Below are positions 28,739 to 35,671 of a stretch of DNA of 36,864 nucleotides, in pieces (position 1 is the first letter of the stretch; every line of letters begins with the position of its first letter). Below the pieces are notes generated by a model. The model did no database searches and had not been told where the DNA came from. It was given only the letters and a program-made list of their open reading frames with translations. This DNA comes from Geobacteraceae bacterium (GTDB taxonomy: Bacteria; Desulfobacterota; Desulfuromonadia; Geobacterales; Pseudopelobacteraceae), in the NCBI GenBank assembly GCA_025355325.1, contig JANXZX010000123.1, positions 1 to 36,864 of the forward strand, in the 5' to 3' direction. A program made the position numbers and the translations under genes.

Positions 28739-29377
28739 TTACGTCAGTTTATTATTCATGCAGTAAATGGCGAGTTCAATACTGTTTTTTAAACCAAGCT
28801 TGGCAAGAAGCCGTGAGCGGTGGGTATTGATCGTTTTTATGCTTAAACATAATTTCCCGGATATTTCCTTGGTTGATACGCCGAAAGCGATCAGACGGGC
28901 AACCTCCATTTCCCGGTTCGACAGGAGTTCGTGAGGAGTGGCATGAGGGCGGCGGCCATTCCCGATCTCTGCTGCCAGGAGCAGTGAAACATTCGGACTT
29001 ATGTATTTTCCTGTGCTGCGGATGCTCCGGATGGCGGTTATGAGGTTATGCACCGCCGCAGTTTTTGTGATATACCCCGCTGCACCTTTTTTTAATGCCC
29101 GTATGGCATACAGACTTTCCGCATGGATACTGATAACAAGCACCGGCAACTCAGGATGTTCCTGATGAATGTGCATGAGTACCTCTAAACCACTGCGGCC
29201 GGGAAGCGATATGTCCAGCAATACCATGTCATAGTGATTGGCATGCAGCAGATTAAAGGCCTCTGCCGCCGACTCGGCCTCATCAAATTGAGAGTCGGCA
29301 TATTCCGGTTCATTGATGATTACGTAGATCAGACCTTTCCGAATCACCGGATGATCGTCAATTATGAGAAATCGCAT
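28739..29377 (-). CDS. NarL/FixJ-family response regulator
   Basis: The 212-residue protein has a receiver (FLIIDDHPVIRKGL, Asp 55 in LLDISLPG, Lys in GYITKTA) and a C-terminal LuxR helix-turn-helix (LSNREMEVARLIAFGVSTKEISGKLCLSIKTINTHRSRLLAKL). The start at 29377 has GAGGAGG before it; the longer frame from 29467 would overlap the kinase gene heavily. It overlaps the kinase stop by 20 bp, so the pair is one operon. Targets are unknown. Confidence 0.93.
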   Translation of the reverse strand: MRFLIIDDHPVIRKGLIYVIINEPEYADSQFDEAESAAEAFNLLHANHYDMVLLDISLPGRSGLEVLMHIHQEHPELPVLVISIHAESLYAIRALKKGAAGYITKTAAVHNLITAIRSIRSTGKYISPNVSLLLAAEIGNGRRPHATPHELLSNREMEVARLIAFGVSTKEISGKLCLSIKTINTHRSRLLAKLGLKNSIELAIYCMNNKLT

Positions 29378-30860
29378 CAGCAGCCTCCTCTTTTCTGTTA
29401 CAAGGCAGAGAAAGGCGCACCACAGTCCCTTTACCCACAACACTCCGGATATCAAGCCGCGCTCCAAGTAAATCCGCCCGCTCTCTCATTCCGACAAGAC
29501 CGAAGGAATTGGTTCTTGACGCATTGGGATACATAAAACCGATGCCGTTGTCTGAAATATCAAGCAGACACTCCCCGGCGTGAGTGACACAGGCGATTGA
29601 AATTTCAGTGGCCTGTGAATGTTCCAGACAATTATTAAGCGCCTCGTTCACAATCTTGAACACATGAATCGAGTCTTCAACGCAATCGCATATATGACAG
29701 GCACTATCAAAATTGATCCTGATTCCGCTTTTACTTGAAAGCTGCTCTGCAAGGAGTTCGATTGACGCGACAAGACCCAATTCATTGAGCAGTAACGGTT
29801 TCAACGTCGTACGAATACGATGAATGGACGTTGTCATGGAGTCTATGAATTCAAACATTTTGCCAATATTTTCCATCGCAGAAGGAACCGTATGAGAGAC
29901 GAGATTTTGCACCTTCTTCACCTCGAAAGAAAGGGCAGTCAATGTCTGTCCCAGATCATCATGCAGATCACGCGCTACGCTGGCTCGCTCTCTTTCAATC
30001 ATCTTCTCGGTATGCAGAGTGTTGTTCCACAACTTAACTTCCATCTGTTTTTGCTCTGAAATATCCCGCCCTATGACAACAATCCCCTTACGACTTCCAT
30101 CTGCATTGAATAAGGGAACTTTTGTCACATTAAATACCCGCCGTGGATGGTTATGTGAAAATATGAGTTCTTCTGTGTGAAATGTTCTTCCGGAATTCCA
30201 GGCGTACTCGTCACTCTCGATACAGATCTCAAAGGTTTTTGCATACTCGGGGCAGAGGCTCATCAAATCCCGGTCACTTTTCCCCTCCCATGAGACATTT
30301 TGCAGGCCGAACATGGCAATGGACGCTTGATTGGTAATCAGCCACAGCCCGTGTCCATCCTTGAAAAATACGATATCCGGCATTGCCTCAATGAGCGTTC
30401 TCAATTGCTGCTGACTGGAGATAATAGTTTCAGCAATTCCGGCTGTTTCCTGCGCCTTACGACACGCAGCTTCGAGGTCTTTATGCTCCGTTATATCAGT
30501 CAGTATGCCGCTCCAGACAACGCTGCCGTCAGGCTGTTTAACGGGCTGGGCTCTGCCTCTAACCCATTTTGGCTGGCCGTCAGCTGTCAAAATACGATAT
30601 TCGGAAAACCTCGGCTGGAGGGTATTTGTAGCTATTCGGACCTCTTCCCGGTAGGCCTCGCGATCCTCTTCTACAATGCGGCGCGTCATTACGTTAGCAT
30701 CCCGGCAGACAGCCGCTTGCGTAACACCAAACAGCTCCTCAACTCCCCTGCTTACAAACGTAAACCTCCAGGAATTGTCGGCGTCAACCACGAACTGATA
30801 CACCACACCGGGGATAGAGGAAGTAAGTTCTTCAATACGATTGTCCCTGACCTCAGGCAT
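29358..30860 (-). CDS. NarL-type sensor histidine kinase with two PAS domains
   Basis: The 500-residue form has PAS domains at about 5-130 and 153-275, a HisKA_3 dimerisation helix with His 300 (ERERASVARDLHDDLGQTL) and an HATPase_c domain (VNEALNNCLEHS, ISDNGIGF, SFGLVGMRERADLL). No membrane segment is apparent, so the signal is likely cytoplasmic. I start at 30860 (MPEVRDN) because AGGAG lies 8 bp before it; the open frame extends to 31019 without a better site and would run into the control region of the divergent csbD gene. Confidence 0.88.
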   Translation of the reverse strand: MPEVRDNRIEELTSSIPGVVYQFVVDADNSWRFTFVSRGVEELFGVTQAAVCRDANVMTRRIVEEDREAYREEVRIATNTLQPRFSEYRILTADGQPKWVRGRAQPVKQPDGSVVWSGILTDITEHKDLEAACRKAQETAGIAETIISSQQQLRTLIEAMPDIVFFKDGHGLWLITNQASIAMFGLQNVSWEGKSDRDLMSLCPEYAKTFEICIESDEYAWNSGRTFHTEELIFSHNHPRRVFNVTKVPLFNADGSRKGIVVIGRDISEQKQMEVKLWNNTLHTEKMIERERASVARDLHDDLGQTLTALSFEVKKVQNLVSHTVPSAMENIGKMFEFIDSMTTSIHRIRTTLKPLLLNELGLVASIELLAEQLSSKSGIRINFDSACHICDCVEDSIHVFKIVNEALNNCLEHSQATEISIACVTHAGECLLDISDNGIGFMYPNASRTNSFGLVGMRERADLLGARLDIRSVVGKGTVVRLSLPCNRKEEAADAISHN

Positions 30861-31012
30861 AGTCATAGCTCCTTTGCTTCTCTTCAGCATGTCCATCAGT
30901 AAGCACAAAGAACGCCAACAATCCAAAAATTGATAACCTGCTGTTTTTATGGGTAGTAACGGAATTTTCGACAGGTAATCAGGTAAATCAGCCTGATGAC
31001 TGCAAAACTCAG

Positions 31013-31156
31013 CCGTCACATATGACAGTTATGTTAATTACAACAGTTTCCGGTGACGGTTATTCCGCAACAGCCAGGGCAGCCTCCCGTTTTCCCTCAT
31101 GCAATCAGCCGGTTGCGCATTCCGGTGCAGCAGGGCGTGTGTGGCACGTTACTTGA
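31013..31156 (+). promoter_or_regulatory. Sigma-54 module E, facing csbD/pssA
   Basis: The element begins CCGTCACATATGACA at 31013, has spacer GTTA, then TGTTAATTACAACAG to 31046 and a TGACGG half-site at 31054-31059. The IHF-like site AATCAGCCGGTTG is at 31103-31115. The promoter TGGCACGTTACTTGA has GG at 31143-31144 and GA in place of GC at 31155-31156. Spacings are 130 and 40 bp. The start near 31168 gives a leader of about 66 nt. This module occupies most of the 30861-31233 gap between the divergent kinase and csbD genes. Confidence 0.85.
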
Positions 31157-31194
31157 TGGTACATGGCATACAGATGTTAAAATATGCAGCAACA

Positions 31195-31218
31195 GGCACA
31201 TACAACCAAGCATGTGCC
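31195..31218 (+). promoter_or_regulatory. Hairpin in the csbD leader, next to its ribosome site
   Basis: GGCACAT pairs with ATGTGCC around a 10-nt loop, ending 2 nt before AAAGGGG, the Shine-Dalgarno of csbD. It could modulate translation or stabilise the message; this is inference from position only. Confidence 0.4.
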
Positions 31219-31233
31219 ACAAAGGGGAACGCC

Positions 31234-31413
31234 ATGAAATCCAGTACAAAAGACCAGGTTAAGGGAGCATTTCACGAGATCAAGGGTGCTGTCAAAGAGT
31301 TCACCGGAGTGCTAACCGATAATCCGAAGTTGAAAGCAAAAGGTATCGGAGAAAAGATTGCCGGCAGGGTTCAGAAAAAGGTTGGACAGATTGAAAAAGT
31401 TATCGGAAGATAG
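31234..31413 (+). CDS. CsbD-like small stress protein (paralogue 2)
   Basis: The 59-residue protein begins MKSSTKDQVKGAFHEIKGAV and ends KKVGQIEKVIGR, closely matching the copy at 6128 in length and pattern. I start at 31234, where AAAGGGG lies 6 bp upstream; longer frames reach back to 31099 through the promoter and are not real. It is the first gene after sigma-54 module E. CsbD proteins are abundant under stress in several bacteria; mechanism unknown. Confidence 0.9.
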   Translation: MKSSTKDQVKGAFHEIKGAVKEFTGVLTDNPKLKAKGIGEKIAGRVQKKVGQIEKVIGR

Positions 31414-31448
31414 CTGTTCCAGCAAACCCGCATCGTGAAAGGATTACC

Positions 31449-31520
31449 ATGTTATGTAATGCCAAAACGAGAAAGGGCTGCCGGGTGATAGATATATCTA
31501 CCAAGAGGTATTCCCGTTGA
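31449..31520 (+). CDS. Short leader ORF coupled to pssA
   Basis: A 23-codon ORF (MLCNAKTRKGCRVIDISTKR, then YSR) starts at ATG 31449 with AAAGGA 5 bp upstream. Its stop TGA overlaps the TTG start of pssA as TTGA. Basic, with two Cys, no family. The overlap suggests translational coupling or a regulatory leader peptide; it could be chance. Confidence 0.45.
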   Translation: MLCNAKTRKGCRVIDISTKRYSR

Positions 31521-32170
31521 AACAGGCACAGAAAAAAGTATCGGCAGGCACACACAGCCTGCCGAAGCCATTCTCCATGATTCGAGAGTTCCAGCTTGCC
31601 GACTGGTTCACGCTGGCCAACGCGGTCAGCGGAACAGGGGCACTGTTTTCCATGCTGACGTACCTGCAAACGCACGACGTCAAGCATGTTTACTTTGCCT
31701 GCGGGATGGTGCTTGCGGCGCTGGTTTTCGATGTCCTGGACGGACGGGTTGCCAGGTGGCGGCAAAAGAGTTCCGGATTGGGGCGTGAGCTCGACTCTCT
31801 CGCCGATATCATCTCCTTCGGGGTGGCCCCGGCGGTGATTGCCTACGGTTGCGGTATGCAGGGTTTGTATGACCGGATTGTCCTGACTTTTTTTGTCGCC
31901 TGCGGAGTCTCCCGCCTGGCTCGCTACAACGTTACCGCCGACGCCCTGTCAGCGGAAGACGGTAAAGTGAAATACTTCGAAGGATCACCCATACCAACAT
32001 CGCTTCTACTGGTAATGATGATGTTCCTGGCCGCTTCGCAGGGCGCACTGCAGGAGTCGCTCTGGTTCGGAAAGATCATGTTTGCCGGTTTTACCCTTCA
32101 TCCGCTGGTGCTGCTGTTCGCGCTATCCGGTTCGCTAATGATCAGCCGTATCCGCTTTCCGAAGTTCTGA
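31517..32170 (+). CDS. pssA: CDP-diacylglycerol-serine O-phosphatidyltransferase
   Basis: The 217-residue membrane protein has the CDP-alcohol phosphatidyltransferase signature D-G-x2-A-R-x8-G-x3-D-x3-D (in LDGRVARW to GRELDSLAD), followed by ISFGVAPAVIAYG and several membrane helices; the pattern GVSRLARYNV and FEGSPIPTSLLL is that of type II PssA. It makes phosphatidylserine, the precursor of phosphatidylethanolamine. The TTG at 31517 has AGAGGT 7 bp upstream; ATG 31577 is an alternative. It lies 103 bp after csbD and may share its sigma-54 promoter. No decarboxylase gene (psd) is adjacent. Confidence 0.87.
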   Translation: MKQAQKKVSAGTHSLPKPFSMIREFQLADWFTLANAVSGTGALFSMLTYLQTHDVKHVYFACGMVLAALVFDVLDGRVARWRQKSSGLGRELDSLADIISFGVAPAVIAYGCGMQGLYDRIVLTFFVACGVSRLARYNVTADALSAEDGKVKYFEGSPIPTSLLLVMMMFLAASQGALQESLWFGKIMFAGFTLHPLVLLFALSGSLMISRIRFPKF

Positions 32171-32235
32171 ATCGTCCCGTTTCCAAATTCCTATAACCAA
32201 AGTCACGAAAATGTAAGAGTTACAAGACAATAGTA

Positions 32236-34863
32236 TCAAACAGGTGTTTGTGCCGTTACAGCGGAACGTCCGGACAAATATTTGCGCCCTTCGTCAACAG
32301 CCAGCAGCAGAACGGCAAACGGGATCAGCAGCAGCCATACGTTTATGCCGATGGGCGAACTGGCAAACAGGGAATTACCGAAAGGGGTATAGACGATGAG
32401 TCCGGCCAGAAACAATTCCAGACCAACCGCCGCCAGCACCAGTCGGTTCGAAAAGAACCCCAGAGTAATGATGGAAATATGCGCCGAACGGCAGGTAAAC
32501 ACGTTGGCTATCTGCGTTGCGATTATACCGGCGAGACAGGCCGTGGTCGCCTGTAGATAGAGAATTGACGTATGGGCCAGCGGCTGTCCCCAACTCCACC
32601 CACCCTGGTACATGACATAGAAGTAGGCTGCCATCCCGGCAACGGCCTCCAGCACTCCCAGAAGCAGGAAAGAGCGAATCATGACCGCTCTGGTGAGCAG
32701 ATGCTCGCCTTTAGGCCGGGGTGGACGCTGCATGATGTCCGGGGCAGGTTTCTCCGAACCCAGCGCCAGCGCCGGGAACATGTCGGTGCCGAGATCCACC
32801 GCCAGTATCTGCATGATAACGAGCGGCAGGGGGATGCCGAACAGGATGTAACCGATATACGGAACCAACTCCGCTACGTTGGAAGCAAAGATGTAGGTGA
32901 TGAAGCTGCGGATATTCTCGAAGACCGCCCTTCCCTCTTCAATGGCATGGACGATGGAGGCAAAATTGTCGTCAAGCAGCACGATATCAGCCGCCTCACG
33001 GGCTACGCTGGTGCCGGACAGCCCCATGGCAATGCCGACATGGGCCTTTTTAAGGGCCGGCGCATCGTTGACGCCGTCGCCGGTTACTGCGACCCGGTGT
33101 CCCCCCTCAATCAGCAGGCTGACGACGTGCATCTTGTTCTGGGGTGACATGCGGGCAAAGATCAGATTATCCTTCTTCAGTTCCTCGCGCAGTTGATCAT
33201 CCGGCATGCTGACGCACTCGTGCCCTTCGATAACCACCGGATCTCCGGTTATCAAGCCGATCTGCCGGGCAATAGCCGCTGCCGTCGGCCCGGCATCGCC
33301 GGTAATCATGATGACCTTGATACCCGCGCTGTGGCAGTTTTTAAGAGCTTCCGGCACTTCAGGACGCGGCGGGTCCAGCAGCCCCATGAACCCGGCAAAC
33401 GTCAGTCCTTCTTCCGGGATATCCCCGGCGGGAGGTGCATCCAGCTCGCGAAAAGCCAGAGCGATCACGCGCAGCCCCTCGGAAGCCATGGTCTGCTGCT
33501 GCACCAGAATTGCGGCTCTGGTGGTTTCGTCCAGCGCTGCTGGAGCCGACCCGGTCCGGCAGGAGAGCGTACAGAGCGGCAGTACGCTTTCACCGGCTCC
33601 CTTAACCAGCGCATACAGTTTTCCGTCAATACGGTGGAGCGTAGCCATCCGTTTCCGGTCGGCATCAAACGGGGTCTCCCCCAGCCGCTCACCGGTCGCG
33701 GCGCCTTTTTCCACCGCATAGCTGTAGAGTGCCGTCTCGGTCGGATCCCCCTTGATCCCTTCCGGAGTCTCGGTAACATTGCTACAGAGGCGGGCAACCG
33801 TACGGGCCATCGCCCCGTCATCGGGAGCCCAGCTTGTTGTTACGGTCATAATGTTTTGTGTCAGGGTGCCGGTCTTGTCAGTGCAGATCAGGTCAACAGA
33901 GCCGAGCGCCTCCACGGCGTTCAGACTTTTTACCAGTGCGTTCCGGGCGGCCATGCGCTTGCTCCCCATGGCCAGGGCGAGAGTGACGGTCGGCAGCAGA
34001 CCTTCCGGTACGGTGGCGATAATGATGCCGATGGCAAACAGAAAGTTGTCCCAGAAACCGCGACCGACCAGAGAACCGATCAGAAAAAAGCTGACGCCGC
34101 AGATCACCGCAATGATCGCGACTATGCGGCTGACCCGGTTGATCTCGACATGGAGCGGACTTACCTCCTCCACGACCTTGCCGGTAATCTGGGCAATTTT
34201 GCCGAATTCGGTCACCATACCGGTGGCATAGACAACGACCGTGCCGCTGCCGCTCACCACGAGCGTACCGGCAAAAACCAGATTTCCGCTGTCGAGCAGA
34301 TCCCCCTCACAGGGGGCATCCGTGAGCATGCGGGAATCTGATTCACCGGTCAGGAGTGCGTTGTTGACCGTCAGTCTGCTTGTGGTCACGACCCGTGCGT
34401 CAGCAGGAACCTTGTCTCCCTCCTTCAACTGCACCAGATCTCCCGGCACTATTTCCACGGCATCGACTTCAAGCTCTGTTCCGCCTCTGATCACGGCAAC
34501 CCGGAACGGCAGCATTTTCCGGAGTTCCTCAATCGCCTTTTCGGTACGGTATTCCTGAATGAAGGTGAAGATGGCGTTGATGAAAATGACGGCAAGAATG
34601 GCAATGCCGAGCCGAAGGAGCCCTTCGCCGGGGTGGAGGTATTCAGACAGAAAACAGAGGCCGGCGGCAAACCAGAGCAGCAAAGCCAGGAAGTGAGTAA
34701 ATTGGGATGCCAGACGCATAACCAGAGAACGGCCATGCACCTCGCGGATTTCGTTGGGTCCGTACTCACTGCGGCGCCGGACCGCCTCTTCAGCCGTGAT
34801 CCCTTCGGGACTGCTCAGCAGCGTTGAAAACACATCATCATGAGGCAGGGATTGAATATTCAT
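32236..34863 (-). CDS. P-type cation-transporting ATPase (type II)
   Basis: The 875-residue protein has an N-terminal cation-ATPase domain, ten predicted membrane helices and all P-type landmarks: TGES in the actuator domain, PEGLLPTV in M4, the phosphorylated Asp 329 in DKTGTLTQN, KGAGES for nucleotide binding and TGDGVNDAPALKKA in the hinge. The M6 sequence DLGTDMFPALALG resembles type IIC (Na,K-ATPase-like) pumps more than SERCA-like ones, where I would expect LVTDG. The ion is not decided by this. Its ATG overlaps the stop of the stress-protein gene by 4 bp, so it is in an operon with it. Confidence 0.9.
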   Translation of the reverse strand: MNIQSLPHDDVFSTLLSSPEGITAEEAVRRRSEYGPNEIREVHGRSLVMRLASQFTHFLALLLWFAAGLCFLSEYLHPGEGLLRLGIAILAVIFINAIFTFIQEYRTEKAIEELRKMLPFRVAVIRGGTELEVDAVEIVPGDLVQLKEGDKVPADARVVTTSRLTVNNALLTGESDSRMLTDAPCEGDLLDSGNLVFAGTLVVSGSGTVVVYATGMVTEFGKIAQITGKVVEEVSPLHVEINRVSRIVAIIAVICGVSFFLIGSLVGRGFWDNFLFAIGIIIATVPEGLLPTVTLALAMGSKRMAARNALVKSLNAVEALGSVDLICTDKTGTLTQNIMTVTTSWAPDDGAMARTVARLCSNVTETPEGIKGDPTETALYSYAVEKGAATGERLGETPFDADRKRMATLHRIDGKLYALVKGAGESVLPLCTLSCRTGSAPAALDETTRAAILVQQQTMASEGLRVIALAFRELDAPPAGDIPEEGLTFAGFMGLLDPPRPEVPEALKNCHSAGIKVIMITGDAGPTAAAIARQIGLITGDPVVIEGHECVSMPDDQLREELKKDNLIFARMSPQNKMHVVSLLIEGGHRVAVTGDGVNDAPALKKAHVGIAMGLSGTSVAREAADIVLLDDNFASIVHAIEEGRAVFENIRSFITYIFASNVAELVPYIGYILFGIPLPLVIMQILAVDLGTDMFPALALGSEKPAPDIMQRPPRPKGEHLLTRAVMIRSFLLLGVLEAVAGMAAYFYVMYQGGWSWGQPLAHTSILYLQATTACLAGIIATQIANVFTCRSAHISIITLGFFSNRLVLAAVGLELFLAGLIVYTPFGNSLFASSPIGINVWLLLIPFAVLLLAVDEGRKYLSGRSAVTAQTPV

Positions 34864-35105
34864 CGCGCAGAGCGGAACAAAACCGTGTTGCAGGGCGGTT
34901 GCTGCATGACATCAACGGCGGGATTGCCCCGAAACAATCCCGACAGTGTGCCGCGCCGGCTCGCACCCAGCACGATCAGATCATTATGACGGGTAATCGC
35001 TTCCACGCCGATGGCCACACCCACACGGCCCGTGCCGCGTCGTTCCAGCACCGTAATGTGCCGCTGCTGCAACTGTTCCCGAAACCTGGTGATTCCTTCA
35101 GGCAT
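34860..35105 (-). CDS. Universal stress protein, C-terminal part after a frameshift
   Basis: The 81-residue frame carries the end of a Usp domain: HITVLERRGTGRVGVAIG, then LIVLGASRRGTLSGLFRGNPAVDVM, the family's ATP-binding loop in altered form (G-N where G-S/T is usual), and NTVLF. Just upstream in the same frame lies coding-like sequence (ALAECFHSQVTLFHLSAERG) without a start, which completes the domain interrupted in the preceding frame. Thus this is probably not a separate gene but the second half of one tandem-Usp protein. The ATG at 35105 could allow independent translation. Confidence 0.7.
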   Translation of the reverse strand: MPEGITRFREQLQQRHITVLERRGTGRVGVAIGVEAITRHNDLIVLGASRRGTLSGLFRGNPAVDVMQQPPCNTVLFRSAR

Positions 35106-35110
35106 CCCTT

Positions 35111-35653
35111 TTATCCCGCGCTCTGCGGAGAGATGGAACAGTGTGACCTGCGAGTGAAAGCACTCCGCCAGCGCTGTAACAAAAGCCAGGCGGTGTCCCG
35201 CAGCGCCCCCCGTTTCCCGAGCGGCACCAGAATATGGTTGGGGTGCGGTTTCACCATGGCGATGATCCGCATGATTGCCAGATCGGATGTGACAGTACGC
35301 AGGAGATAGTCTACCGTGTGCCGCTTTAGATTGTCTCCGTACCTTTCAAGTGAGGCCAGAGGATACACTACGAGATCGACATTTTCCGCTTGAGACCTTT
35401 TCGGTAGCAACGAACGGATATTTCCGATTTCGACTATCCGGGTCACGAAGATGTCGCACTTTTCGGCGACGGCAGCCATATGCTCCAGATGCTCCTCAGT
35501 ACGGCGAAGAAGAACCTCGTTGCACCCTTTGTCGTGGGCGGCATACAGCACAAGTTCAGCGCGGCACGCTGCCGCCAGCGCAATGGCATAACGGGCGGCC
35601 ACGGTCGAGGCGGTATGTTCGTTTACGACTGTCAATATCCTGTGATAGCTCAT
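35111..35653 (-). CDS. Universal stress protein, N-terminal part (frameshifted)
   Basis: The 180-residue frame starts with a Usp domain (YHRILTVVNEHTASTVAARYAIALAAA...LVLYAAHD, DLVVYPLAS) and a second one begins at HPNHILVPLGKRGALRDTAWLLLQ. After that the sequence (RWRSAFTRRSHCS...) loses Usp character, whereas the -1 frame continues it. A single missing base near 35172-35185, perhaps in the AAAA run at 35181, explains this. It lies 18 bp after the aldehyde dehydrogenase gene. Decay of the gene or a sequencing error are both possible. Confidence 0.75.
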   Translation of the reverse strand: MSYHRILTVVNEHTASTVAARYAIALAAACRAELVLYAAHDKGCNEVLLRRTEEHLEHMAAVAEKCDIFVTRIVEIGNIRSLLPKRSQAENVDLVVYPLASLERYGDNLKRHTVDYLLRTVTSDLAIMRIIAMVKPHPNHILVPLGKRGALRDTAWLLLQRWRSAFTRRSHCSISPQSAG

Positions 35654-35671
35654 GGCATTATCCGCCTTACC

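Noticed and set aside
31099-31233. Longer CsbD form from 31099
   Set aside because: The extension runs through the IHF-like site and promoter of module E; the start at 31234 has a clear ribosome site and matches the paralogue's length.
33193-34341. Plus-strand ORF of 382 codons opposite the P-type ATPase
   Set aside because: The minus-strand frame has all ATPase motifs; the product here is low-complexity and Arg/His rich, typical of a shadow.
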